Notes under the pieces: model-generated
Seen by the model: only the letters and a program-made list of their open reading frames with translations
What the model was told of the DNA's origin: nothing
Databases searched by the model: none
Origin: Mytilus trossulus
Taxonomy: Eukaryota > Mollusca > Bivalvia > Mytilida > Mytilidae
Length of the DNA: 64,000 nucleotides
Assembly (NCBI RefSeq): GCF_036588685.1
Contig: NC_086378.1
Span: forward strand, 24,467,578 to 24,531,577
Direction: 5' to 3'
Shown here: piece by piece, positions 15,611 to 27,335 of the stretch
Layout of the letters: the number at the start of each line of letters is the position of its first letter
Position numbering within the stretch: position 1 is the stretch's first letter
Program-made: the position numbers and the translations under genes

Positions 15611-18560
15611 TTACTAATCTGTTGAATATGCATTAGCATCTTAAGTTGCTATCGAGATATTTTACGTATCATGACCAGAAATTTATTATGATATGATATT
15701 TTCTTGCACACGAGTACAAGCTGCTAATATTAACCTACATGCGTAGTATTTTAATTTGTCAAACGATGTAACCAGCTGTGCTTGATATGAGATAAGATTT
15801 CATGTAAACAATGCGCTTTATATTCTGAACGGGAATAATTAAAAATAAAAGAGTTTTAGTAGCATTTTATTTTAGATTTTACGTTTAGTGAAGATGTACA
15901 TGTTGTAAAAAGCAAGCTATTTATTTTTTTATACTGAAATTAAAGGGAAGTCTTTCTTGCATATGATTAAATTACAGTTATTTTTTGGGGTTAAATTTTG
16001 CAACATTAAAAAAAAATGTTATTAAAAATAAAATTAAATAGATATTGAATATGAACAAATAAAATATTTTGAACGAGAACAATAAAAAATAAAATCTTTG
16101 AAAAAAGTATTAGCACTTTTTGAATTTTTACGTATAGGATAGACCTGAGATTACTATAGACCAAGGACATGGAAATATAATCATAAATACGTGCCTCAAA
16201 TAGGTGTAAAAACGAGGATTTAAAAAAAAAATCGTTTATTGAAAATAACGTTAAAATTAATTATGAAAGTTATGTCCGTATTTATTTTCATTAATATTGC
16301 AAATTTAAAGTTATTTTCTTTGTTTAAATATTGCAACATTATTTACTTTTTTTTAAAACAAGGAGGTCACATAATAACCTCTCGGAATACTTTTCGTCAT
16401 TAAAATGCGACTGATAAGTATAGATATTCAATATGAAAGGACGAATTAAATGTGCCACTTTCATTACGACTGATAACCTAAAAATGAATCATGCATGCAT
16501 TTGAAGCAGACTTAACCATGGCCAGGTAAGCGATAAGATATCGAATACAAAAAAGAAGATATGGTTTGGTGTCAATCAAAAAGGCCCCGAAATGACAATG
16601 TAAAACAATCAGTCAAAAAAGAAAATAAACAAAGTCCGTATCATCGTATGCGTAACTAAGTTTGCTCACCAGAGGAACGCTAAGCAAGCATTTAAACCCG
16701 CGTGTCACAAGTTTGAAGTACGTCGAAATGCAAAGGTATACACGTGGTGAACGCTCTTCCTTCAGGAAAATTTTAATGGAACATAAAAAAATTCATTCAG
16801 CTCAAGCGTTTGTCAAGCGTATACCTGTAAACTGCACGTACATAATATACACGCTACACGAGCGTTGAAAACGCTACAGGTAAGTTTGAGACGCGTTAAG
16901 GGCAAATTGCATACACAAATACTCGTCTACTTAAAGCTTTCATTCAGGAGAAGAAGCCCGATACGGGTAAAACTTCATCAAACCTTCAGAAGATATTACA
17001 CCCTCTCCAACCATGCAGCATGAGACTACACACAGAAGTACAGGAACTACTCCCATTAGTTTGAACTGTACAAGATCTACAAAAATATTCTGCCTGCCTC
17101 AAAGGTGCATAGGATCGACCATGGTCCAGCACTAATGATACAAGTACCAACCAGAGTTATAATGACGTGGTAGTAAGTCTTTAAATGCCACCGAGCGGCC
17201 TCCAAAAATCAAAATCTATTTAGTCGGCTATTAAATGCTCCGACCATTAAGATTTTAAAAAAAACATCAAACAAAACTAAACAGCCTTATTGATTACAAA
17301 AAAAATTACGAAAAAACTTGACCGACATGAATTATGAACAACAACCACTGTACTATACATGTTCCTGGCTTTAGAATGGACATTGGCACATAAACAATGT
17401 GGTGGCGATAAACCCAACCCTCCCTAATGAACCAAACCTAAAGGACAACACATCCCAAGAAAAAACTGTTAAATATCAGTTGCAATTCGCGTCCCTAAAA
17501 ATATGGGTACGGTGCACAATAATCACTTACATGAAAACAAGACACAACTCACTGAAATAATCGCACTTACCGGCGAAAGCTATTTCAAAGCTAGTGAACA
17601 TGTAGACGAACCAGTGGACATAGACGGACTGGTAAACATGTACATGTAAAAAGACTGGCGAATGTGACAGACTTATTGACAAACATTCACATATAGACAG
17701 ACCTGCAGTCGGTAATGTAGAAAGACTAGGAGAAACGCATATATAGGTACGCTTTACGCACACCCAATACACGTTTAAGGTCGTTGTGCACACGATACAG
17801 ATATGATTGACAGGTTGAATGCATCAAAATTACTAGCGTATTGGTAGCGTGCATGTTTTTTTTTAACACGGCCGACGTACGTCGGATCTATACGTTGATG
17901 TGTGAAGCCGGTATTCCATTAAGTAAACAGGAAATGTCAGTTTCTAATTCTTATGCACAACAAAGGTAATATAAAACAATACATCTTTATTAAACAATTA
18001 TCTAATATATATATAATGCCAAACAAGCATTTGGGTTTACGATTGCATTTCTTTTTTTAAAGAAAGCAACTTGTTTATATCTTGCTTTGGGTTGCACAAT
18101 ACATTTGCGCAGGGGCTTTCATATAAAAGGCAGGTTTGCAGTTCTTGCAAACTCATAACAAAACTGAACACTATTGAAAACAGTCGGAAAAATTGATAAA
18201 TACTATTTGTAAGTAAAACATTAATTCAATTTGACAAACAGATAAACATGCACAACGCATATATATACAGTAAACTCTTCATAAATAAATGTAACGTTAA
18301 TAATGTTCGTATACAATAGTTTAAACTTTTCAACAGAGTTTAACAATTTAGATAACTTGACAGTTTTTAATTTTGTGGTTAATGTGCAAATATGTCTTTG
18401 ACAAACTTGGAACTTGAAGAATAAAGTTTATTACGTTGAGTATTAAAAGTGAGTAAATTATTTATTATAGTGTCATGTGTAAATATATATACAGATATAT
18501 TGAGTGCCATAAGCATGTGAAGTCAAATTATAAAATCGAAAATTTTCTTCATATGCATCT
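15611..18560. other. No recognised gene in about 3 kb
   Basis: AT-rich to about 16.6 kb, then more balanced composition at 16.6-17.8 kb without a sustained frame. Possible isolated splice-like signals are ACCATGGCCAG|GTAAGC near 16517-16532, AACGCTACAG|GTAAGT near 16870 and, on minus, GCCG|GTAAGT near 17568. None connects to a recognisable protein. Confidence 0.3.
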
Positions 18561-18569
18561 CTAATCTAG

Positions 18570-18645
18570 TCCGAGATTACTCTGACGTCCGACGGCTGTT
18601 TTGCCAGACAAGCTGAGGCCGTGGGACGTCAGAGTAATCTCGGAG
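18570..18645. mobile_element. 76-bp palindromic element flanked by TA
   Basis: A perfect 20-bp inverted pair (18571-18590 with 18624-18643, CCGAGATTACTCTGACGTCC) sits within 27-bp imperfect ends, bounded by TA dinucleotides at 18568-18569 and 18646-18647. Its termini match the fold-back element at 46014-46713. Confidence 0.55.
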
Positions 18646-19297
18646 TACTCTAATGTAGTTAAGAAAAAATACATGTCGTTTGCTTTAGTACATTTGGGAC
18701 AGGACAATTTATTTTAGCCTTCCCCCTTTTCCCCCAAACCCGAACGATTATATTTGGTTTTCCATTATTTTTGCGTTTATTCAGTATATATAGTAAAAAA
18801 AATACTAGAAATAAATTGTATTTTCATTTATTATCAATTCAAAATTTACTATCAACAGCGTTCCTGCTAATGTCTTGTCATTAATGGAGGGGAAATCCGA
18901 TTTCGGAAAAAAGGGGGAGGGCTAAAAAAAAATTGTCATATCCCCACGTACCAATCGATGTGTGTATACAAATGTACAGAAAAAGGTGTTAAGACCGAAA
19001 TCCACTAATAGATGACCATATATTCACGGACTTTATTTATTTCAATTACTGCAAACAAAAAATACTCTAAGACGGCATGTGCTACTGTAATTCCGGTAAA
19101 AATGATATTCCGATGGAATTTACACGAAAAAAAAATGTTGGCAGCAATAGCATTTGGGAACAGTATAATAATTTTGTCAATAGATATGTTCCTGGTTACA
19201 TGTACGCATGACAAAACTATATGAATGGAAAAGGGTGAAGTGAGTAATCGCGGTATACATGGTATAGTGCAGGAAAAAAGAGGGATACTCAAATTCG

Positions 19298-19320
19298 AGT
19301 TGAGAGAGAGAGAGAGAGAG
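19298..19320 (+). repeat. GA microsatellite
   Basis: A run of alternating GA dinucleotides, about ten units. Confidence 0.85.
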
Positions 19321-19487
19321 CTATTCATGACCCTAATCAATATAACACATGCTTAGCGTGCTAAGGTAATCTTAAAATAGTTCGAAACATTCACGAATCA
19401 AAACATTTCACCCACAGGCGATTTGGCGATTGGTCTCATTTTGTCAGTGTTGTCAATTTCTAAAATTTAACGAATTTCATAACTGTA

Positions 19488-19545
19488 AATATGGACAAAA
19501 AGAAGAAAGTGTCTGCACAATCTACCACTGGTGGTCACCGTAAAT
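19488..19545 (+). other. Possible upstream exon with duplicated start region
   Basis: CTGTAAATATGGACAAAAAG here closely repeats the start of the 81-aa frame at 19802 (CCGTAAATATGGACAAAAAG). The short frame (MDKKKKVSAQSTTGGH) meets a possible donor CACC|GTAAAT. Splicing to the acceptor at about 19790 would run into a stop before the downstream ATG, so it could be a non-coding or alternative first exon, or a partial duplication. Confidence 0.35.
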
Positions 19546-19595
19546 TACCGGGCTAAATACGTAATTTACATTTAAATTTTATTAAAAAAAAAAAA

Positions 19596-19645
19596 CGATT
19601 GCTCGAATAATAAGAAAAAACGGTTGCTCGAATAATAAGAAAATT
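19596..19645 (+). repeat. 25-bp tandem duplication
   Basis: Two copies of CGRTTGCTCGAATAATAAGA plus an A tract. Non-coding. Confidence 0.75.
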
Positions 19646-19801
19646 CGAGAACATAAATTGACAGGCATTCTCATGATATTTATAAAGTCATGTCATTTGT
19701 AACAAAATCAAAATGCAATGTTTGAGTGTATGTGAATCAAAGACCCTTAAATGAAAAAATACATATTCTAATTCTTTTTAATACTTTTCAGAACCGTAAA
19801 T

Positions 19802-20047
19802 ATGGACAAAAAGACAAATGCCCCGCCAGCACAAGGAACAGCTCAAACTGCATCTTCGGGACAACAGGGAAAAGATCCTGTACATCAGAACTGGTGGTTT
19901 GAGAGTCCAGAAAAGGGCTCGCCGTCTGGATCTCCGACAGGAGTGAGCTCGCCGGGTCTCGGAGGCGCATTCTTACAAAAGGCTCCAATCAAACCAGTTG
20001 ATAGCAACCAAAACATGTTTAAAGAATTTGATGAATTCAACTATTGA
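19802..20047 (+). CDS. Unrecognised small 81-aa protein, probably one exon
   Basis: The frame starts ATGGAC just after a good splice acceptor (TACTTTTCAG at about 19783-19792) and ends in TGA at 20045-20047. The product is Ser/Pro/Gly/Gln-rich and disordered-looking in the middle (GSPSGSPTGVSSPGLGG), with a conserved-looking tryptophan pair (HQNWWFESP, about residues 29-37) and an acidic aromatic tail (MFKEFDEFNY). GC content and codon use are higher than in the surroundings, which supports real coding. An ATTAAA hexamer lies about 190 bp after the stop. No domain is recognised. It is a credible small intracellular protein with no signal peptide or membrane segment. Confidence 0.6.
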   Translation: MDKKTNAPPAQGTAQTASSGQQGKDPVHQNWWFESPEKGSPSGSPTGVSSPGLGGAFLQKAPIKPVDSNQNMFKEFDEFNY

Positions 20048-20855
20048 TCATAAACGACTTTAACGTTGATAAATGTGCTATATATGTGTTTAACTCAAGG
20101 AATCATGAGAATTGGTTATGTATGAATGAATGTATATACATATTGGAATGTAAGACTGCGATCTAATCGCCGTATAATTGTGTTTACAACTGGAGTTGTG
20201 ATTTGAACATATTTTTGTTTCATCATTATGATTTTATTAAATATGTTTTCAGGTAACATTAGTATTATTTGTTTCATTTTTGTTAACATTAAAGATAATG
20301 GTAAATCTAATTGATTTTTTTCTATCGATCATACGACCCACTTTTAATGTTTATATTGATTAACACAACGTAAAAAGGTTTTTGTCCTTGAACATCCAGA
20401 CATGATAAGCACTTTGAAAACTGTGCTATTTCTAACTTGTTTACAACGATAGTGTACATCTATATCTATATGCTGGTGTTTTCCTATCTAGTATTATATT
20501 TCACTTATAGCTATATATATATATAGTTTCATGATCGTCGATCTCTTGTTAACAAGTTTATCCTTTGGTTTCATATATTTGTAAAACAAAATATTATGAT
20601 TGCCAATGAGATAGCTCCCAAGATTTATTGACCCATTCTGAGAGAGAAAGTCATCCAAACCGTAGGCTCGAGCACTTTTGACATGGAAACAACCGCTTTT
20701 ACAGTTATGGCCTTGTCCCTTTGTATATTTGTCTGAAAAATGGTTTCCGTTCTACCAACGTTTTAAATATTATACAAAATGCTTATCACCCGGCACACAA
20801 CACAGATCAAACCTTTAAGCGTTCTAGAGTGATGCTTCTTTTAAAATAAAAAAAA

Positions 20856-20969
20856 ATGTTGAATCTTTCGTTTCCGTGTTCTGCATCCCATGCATGGAAT
20901 AATTCTCCATTTATTCTAAAGCCACTTGGCCCTATACTTGTTAAGTCCTTTAATTTTTTTACTGTCTAA
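20856..20969 (+). pseudogene. Remnant of a LINE reverse-transcriptase C-terminal end
   Basis: A short frame ending in TAA reads CSASHAWNNSPFIL then VKSFNFF. This fits the typical C-terminal ending of non-LTR retrotransposon polyproteins (a WNxLP motif followed by SFK). Only about 37 codons are visible and no upstream polymerase motif remains. Surrounding sequence (20700-20860) resembles family B in reverse. Confidence 0.4.
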
Positions 20970-22025
20970 ATGACTAAAATTTCAAAAATGTAAAGGTATA
21001 TCATTATGGTCCTCTTACTCTTCTTGACCGTGCATTTTATGATGTTTTATTTGACATTCATTAGATGTGTCGGGATCAATATAAAAAGTGTTAAAAGCAT
21101 TCAACATATTCAATAAGCATAATGCAGAAGGAGGGAAGTCTCTTCATGTGAGGTCAGTGTATTGGCCAAAATCAATTGGAGTCCCTGCATGGTTCACACT
21201 TTTATTTCTAGTTGTAGTACCTCGATTCAAATTGAAAAGGTAAAACACAAAGCTGGGATGATAGCGGGTGCAATGTGGAATGTGGAGACCTGATTTATTT
21301 TGTTTGCGTCGCTCCTCATTCTTCTAGAACAAATTAACCAAACTTTAAACTAGTCTCAATTAAGAGTTGCGCCATGCATAAGAACATGATATACTCAGTG
21401 TACATTTATCAGGTCGAGAACTCTAGATTTTCTGACGTCAGAATATATTTGCATAGTAATTTCCAAAACACAAGGCCAATATGGCCTTGAAAAACTGACC
21501 AATCGACTCAATGAACTACAATGCATTGTGGGCTACTACGAGTAAACTACTACTTAAAACACGTGGTATTAGTAGGAAAACAGTCAGTTAATATATTGTC
21601 TGGGACTCTCATTACCAAAGTTTTTATTCTGTAACTATATTTAATGTAAAATATATAACGTAATCTTCAATTTGCATGCTCAGATTAAAAAAATATTGTT
21701 TATTGGCTTCACGACTCGACTTTCTTTTTCGCCTTCCAAAAGTAGTTGAACCGGTTTTGTGCATTATTATGAATTGAACCTGCATTAATTTCACGACATG
21801 ACACAGTGAAATATCCAATGAAGTGACCACTATCCAGTAAGAAAATCATTTGAGCTCTTTTAAACCTGTATAATGTCATTCCAAAATCATTTCTGCCTAG
21901 AAAAACACGAAAACTTTCATTGAAACTCTTCTTTCTGTACTAAAAGTGTATTGTTTATGTATCAGGATCTGAACTAATAGTAAGAACATCATAATATTCA
22001 GTATGCTAAAAATAAGTGTTATGAA
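20970..22025. other. No recognised gene
   Basis: AT-rich sequence. The only structure noticed is a block at about 21498-21545 (GACCAATCGACTCAATGAAC, then ACAATGCATTGTGG) that recurs inverted at about 23775-23825. Confidence 0.3.
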
Positions 22026-22030
22026 AGCGG

Positions 22031-22175
22031 CAGGGGCGGATTCAGCCATTTTAAAAAGGGGGTCCTTACCCTGGACAAAAGGGGAGGGGTTCCAACTACA
22101 TGTCCCCATCCAAATGCACTGATCGTCAAAAAAGGGTCCCACCCCCGGAATCCCAGCCCTCTGGATCCGCCACTG
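22031..22175. mobile_element. 145-bp hAT-type MITE with 5-bp target duplication
   Basis: Ends are CAGGGGCGGATTCAG and, in reverse complement, CAGTGGCGGATCCAG. The 5-bp sequence AGCGG is duplicated exactly at 22026-22030 and 22176-22180. The same ends bound the larger element at 49598-50843, which is the likely source family. Confidence 0.8.
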
Positions 22176-22389
22176 AGCGGGTACGGTATATAGCTCAATA
22201 CATTTTTCTATAGTTTCATCCATCGATATCCGTTTGTTGCTAATTTTATCACAAAATATAGCTCAGAGGTTTTTTATCATTCGGCTGTTGTCCTGTTGAC
22301 ATATGTAAAATATCTCCAATATTAAAAGTCTCTGGATCATAGTGGGTGCCATATTACCTATTATTTTTTTCTTCTAAAACGTGCTTTGT

Positions 22390-22885
22390 ATATAGAAGTA
22401 AGAAGATGAGGTATGAGTGCCAAATGAGAAAATCAAATCTTTCCAACAAAGACATAATTTAGTAAAGTAAGCAGTCATAGCAGTTCAATGCTGAAAAATA
22501 AGCTATTAATGACCCAAAAATTACTTTTGTAAAAAAATCCAAACAAAAAAAACCCCCCAAAAATACGGCCCAATTAAATATATAAAAGGACAAGAAATCT
22601 AATCCCTCAAAAAAAAATTGTATAGAAGCCTGTATTTCAGTGGTTGTCGTTTGTTTACGTGTTTTCGTTCATTTTTTTTTCATATAATTAAGGCCGTTAG
22701 TTTTCTCGTTTGAATTGTTTTACATTGTCATACCGTAGCCTTTTATGGCTGACTATGCGGTATGGGCTTTGCTCATTGTGGAAGGCCGTACGATGGTCTA
22801 TAAATGTTAATTTCTGTGTCCTTTGGATCTCTTGTGGACAGCTGCCTTATTGGCAATAATACCACATCTTCTTTTTTATTATAGA
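22390..22885. repeat. Two family A copies, facing each other
   Basis: A plus-oriented copy (22390-22610, GAGGTATGAGTGCCAAATGAG) is followed by a minus-oriented copy (22630-22885), which ends in the reverse of AAGATGTGGTATTATTGCCA. Confidence 0.65.
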
Positions 22886-24640
22886 TCCAACGCCGCAATT
22901 TTCACAAAACACCTTGTCGCACATACATATGGATAAAATCATTACAGCTTATTTCCTAATGCATGTAGAGCAAAACTTTGGTTAGCTTGCTTGCTTTGTT
23001 TGTATATTGCACAAAATATAAAATATACAAGTTAAACTATGCCTATATATATATTTTTTTTAAAGATGTCAATCTTATTTTCAAAGCTTGTATAAACAAC
23101 TATACAAACAAAGCAAGCAACCCAACCAAAGTTTTACTTTGCAGGTATAAGAAATCAGCTGTAATGATTTTATTCAGTTTGGCAAATGTCCGAACCCGTT
23201 AAAAACAACATACTGAAACTACAGTTGCTGACTTCACTACCTTCAAAACGAAGGGAACAGTTTGGAAGTCCCATATACTGAAATATGACCCCAAAAAAAA
23301 TACTTATAGATTTTGTTAACACTGCAATGTATGTAATTATTTCTTTGCCTTTTTAAGGAACACAAAATTCAAGGATCCCACATTTGCCTTTAATTATCTA
23401 TACAAACATTGCAGTACTCGTGAATATCAGCACCGGCTGTTATCGACGGCTTACTTTGCACTAGTGAGTTCGTCTCATGGGTATTAAATTGTGTTTTTTC
23501 GCTGTTGTTTCGTTGCTGTCTCTTGGACAAATACATGAAATCTATGTGCCAGCATCAAACATGTTAATGGCTATATATCAGGTAATTCAACCCCTTTTTT
23601 TTCGCATAGAAACAATTCTTCGTTAATCTGAGCACGGAAGTAATACTTTATATCACGAACTATAAATGAGGATACATAAAATGAAAAACTAAGCGAAATT
23701 GTGAATCCCGCATTGCACGAAAAAATGTGTTGTATTTCAGTAAATAACACGTGTTCATGGTTGATTGTAAACACGTAGTAGTCCATCATGCATTGTGACT
23801 CATTCAGTGGATTGGTCAAAAACCTAGGTAAAAATAAATTGCGTCACATGTAAATAAACAATTACATGTGCGAGAACATAATTATGCTAATTTATGCATT
23901 TCCATATAAGGTAGTGGTCCTGACCTGTTTATGATCTCGACTTTGTTTCAAATGAACTTTGACCCTTTCCCCAGTAAATGGGAAGATATTAATACATTAA
24001 AATATGAGAGATTCTAACACTAACGAAAGTGACTGTTTTTTTCAAGACTTACTAACAAAATGATGTGATTAGAAACCCGATCATGTGTGTCATGATATAG
24101 CACGGGGTTATGAAATTGTAAAGCACAAAGGGATACGGATACACTTCTAGTAACGTTTCAATGATTTTAGTCAGTAGAATAAGATTTCAATTCAAAGTTT
24201 CATCCACCAAAAAAACATGATGCACACAGAGGTACCCATTGATACCACACATGGAAAATGTGGCAATACTAAGGCGTCCTCAACTTGACATGTTCAACTA
24301 ATTTAAAATCGACAGGGGACTTAATTCAGTATATATAGACAATTCACCCAAGAATCATGAACATTCATTTAGTGAAATCGTTTTTGAGTTATTGTCCGAT
24401 GTGTTGACGGGGACGGACCATTCGGCAGACCTCGGTAGAATTCGCAGCTCTCCTTCTAGATGAGGGTACGGAATCGGCCGAGTTGAGACGAATGGGGGAC
24501 GGACAAATGTATGTCCTGTGTGTGATGATCCTCAGTCCTTAACTTTGCACGGTGATGATTGGTATTTTCAATGTTCTATTCTAGCCATATCTGGATCTTG
24601 TCACCGTTCACTTAATCATGTTGGTCTATATCAAAATTGC
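22886..24640. other. No recognised gene
   Basis: AT-rich, with a short inverted pair around GCTTGCTTTGTTTGTATA (about 22988-23005 and 23105-23120). The segment 24420-24660 is GC-richer. A frame beginning 24518 (CDDPQSLTLHGDDWYFQC) is interrupted by two small transposon insertions; I do not recognise it. Confidence 0.3.
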
Positions 24641-24664
24641 AATACCGTATTCTCTTACCCCTAT

Positions 24665-24696
24665 CAGAGACATATAATACAATTTATATGTCTCTG
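24665..24696. mobile_element. 32-bp palindromic micro-insertion with 7-bp duplication
   Basis: Perfect 12-bp arms CAGAGACATATA / TATATGTCTCTG with an 8-bp centre, flanked on both sides by CCCCTAT (24658-24664 and 24697-24703). It is the same sequence family as 14282-14310. Confidence 0.7.
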
Positions 24697-24752
24697 CCCC
24701 TATAGCCAGATTGTTAATACCAACAAGCATTCTATTCGTATTGCATGGCAAT

Positions 24753-24830
24753 CACAGGCACTTGTCTCAATTTTTTCCCCTATATACCTTAATATTATAT
24801 AGGGAAACAAATTTGAGACAACAGCCTGTG
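24753..24830. mobile_element. 78-bp MITE with 8-bp target duplication, hAT-like
   Basis: Ends are CACAGGCACTTGTCTCAA and, in reverse complement, CACAGGCTGTTGTCTCAA. ATGGCAAT is duplicated exactly at 24745-24752 and 24831-24838. An 8-bp duplication fits hAT elements. There is no coding capacity. Confidence 0.75.
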
Positions 24831-24864
24831 ATGGCAATACATAGTCCCCGACCGGTTAAAATTT

Positions 24865-25310
24865 CTAACTAGATCTATAACTTGTCATGGTGTATAAAAC
24901 TACATAAAATAACAAACAAGCCTACCACTAAATTCTTCCGAAACCATTTACATTTGAGAAAAGGGGAAAAAATCCAAAATGTCATTTATCTTAATACAAT
25001 GTCATTTCCAAATCTTTAAAAAAAAAATAGTTATTTCCCTTTGAAAAGAAATCTAGTAATTAATAAATATTCATCAAAAAATTAATTCTAGAGAAAGATC
25101 TAGAGCTTTAACTGAACAAGGAGAAAAGCTAAAATCGAGAAAATCGAACTTGGCTTGATCTGTAACTTGTCATGAATAAACAAAGCACCAAATATCAAAT
25201 CAATATCTTCAAGCATGAAGAAAAAAAGTCAGGAAAACTGCCATGATTTGCCGGACTGACGGACGGACAGACAGAGTGCAAAGTTCGTCGGTAGGGGACT
25301 TATCAATATT
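24865..25310 (+). repeat. Bivalve-type repeat with GACGGACGGACAGACAGAG tail
   Basis: Two related units share ATCTRTAACTTGTCATG (about 24870 and 25158), and the second ends in the GACGGACGGACAGACAGAG tail often seen in molluscan repeats. Non-coding. Confidence 0.5.
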
Positions 25311-25559
25311 CACTGCTAATGCTTTCAATGTTTTATTCAATTTTTATAATGTTAACGTAATTTCTTTCTTCAAGCGATGTTTATCTCGGATTAACAATTT
25401 CCCGTTTTTGAAATAGTCATATTCATATGTTAGGTTATTGGGAATATTCCCTTATTTAATTTATTTATATCTTGCGCCAGGTCTCTACACGTGCACCCCA
25501 CTTTAAAATTATCAAAAAAACCTACAAACCTGCTGCATGTGAAAGTGCACCTGTCGTTC

Positions 25560-26000
25560 AAGCCAGGAACCTGAAATTCAGTGGTTATGTTTGTTTATGT
25601 GGAACAATAGTGTTTTTTTTTAACTCTCGATTTTTTTATATAGATTAAACGTTGGTTTTCCACTTTTCATTTTACAGGTCCTTTATAGTTTGCCTGTTCG
25701 GTGTAAGCCAAGGCTTTGTGTTGAAGATCGTACTTTAGGAGCCTATAATTCGGTGATTGTCGTTTGTCTATGTTTTACGTTCATTTTTTACATAAATGAG
25801 GCCGTTAGTTTTCTCGTTTGAATTGTTTTACATTGTATTATCGAGGCCTTCTATAGCTGACTATGCGATAGGGGCTTTGCTCATTGTTGAAGGCCGTATG
25901 GTGATCTATAGTATTTAATGTCTGTGTCCTTTTGGTCTTTTGTGGATAGTTGTCTCATTGGCAATCATACCACACCTTCTCTTTTTTATATTTGACCTTT
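25560..26000 (-). repeat. Family A, truncated plus full copy
   Basis: Two minus-oriented segments lie in tandem. A truncated one (25560-25740) breaks into a fuller one (25740-25990) that includes GAGGCCGTTAGTTTTCTCG and GTTGTCTCATTGGCAATC. Confidence 0.65.
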
Positions 26001-27139
26001 AACAAAGATTTGTCTCATTGGCACCACTCATTCCTTAACCCTGAAAAACATTCCCAACCTTCCTTATGTGGTATTGCAACTCTGGTTGCATAGAGATCCA
26101 TACACTTAACATAAAGTAATTGTCCAGAAACCAAATGTTTTTTGACGACTTGGAAGACACTGACACAGATGACGACAAGGTGATACCAATATAGGACCAC
26201 AATTTTTTTTTGTCATTGTATAAAAAGTTAGGAAATACCATTTTTGTCCCTTTTTCAAACCTGACGATCATTCATAATCAATATCAGGCCTTGATTGATT
26301 CCTTGAAATATTTGGAATTCAGTCAACAAGAACAAAATTGTTGCAAGAAACATGTCACCAAAGAAGTACAGTCATATAAATAATATTGGCACTATATAAA
26401 TTTCTATTGGTAGCAAAACATATATATATATATGAATGGTATTTTATATTTGTGTACGAGTATTTGCAACCACTGCTGGTGAATAATTAGTCCTCGGAAT
26501 ATATTACCAGTCGAGAAGTCAGTATTTTGATATAACACCTTGCAAAATTTTGTTGTGTTTTATAATTGATGTAAATTTTAACAAAACGTAGGTTCCATAG
26601 CTGCATTCGGCAATTCTTTATTGAACATTTTAGTGAAATTTTGTTTACCATATTTTTGGCTTTTCCATATGGGCTACCAAAAATTTGGCTACAACCAGTA
26701 GTGATAAATTTAATAACAGAAACTGCAGTCTGCTGGTTAAAAATATGAATATTATTTTTAATTTGTGTATTCTTAAATTGATTTTTTTCTCCAGTAGATT
26801 CCTTTAGAATTTAGGGGATATTCATAAGACATCATGAGCAGGGCAATTGTGAAAAACATTTTTGAAATGAAATTATCAATGCCAAATTTCGAAGGATATC
26901 TATATACATGTACTTCATTGTACTATATATAGGAAATGATTTGCTGTCACGATATGATATCATGTACATATAAAGCCAACTTAACAGCATTTTTTCTATG
27001 TGTTAATCCAGCCAAATACAATTTTTGACTGCTTCTTAGGTACACACAATATATGCAATAGATTTTTAAAATAGAAGTTGGACTTTTTATAAATAATCAT
27101 CTTGGATAGGTGTTCTGATGTTGATTTCAGCATGCTTAG
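26001..27139. other. No recognised gene
   Basis: AT-rich sequence without a sustained coding frame or a clear repeat structure, apart from a TATATA run near 26420. Confidence 0.4.
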
Positions 27140-27335
27140 TAAAACGTTAGTTTTCTCGTTTGAATTTTTTTACATTGTCTTTTCAGGGCCTTTTATAGCT
27201 GACTATACAGTATGGGCTTTACTCATTGTTGAAGGCAGTAGGGTAACCTATAGTTGTTTATGTCTGTGTCATTTTGATCTTTAGTGGATAGTTGTCTCAT
27301 TGGCAATCATACCACATCTTCTTTTTTATATTACA
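27140..27335 (-). repeat. Family A copy
   Basis: Minus-oriented: GTTAGTTTTCTCGTTTGAAT to TTGTCTCATTGGCAATCATA, ending at ACCACATCTTC. Confidence 0.65.
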
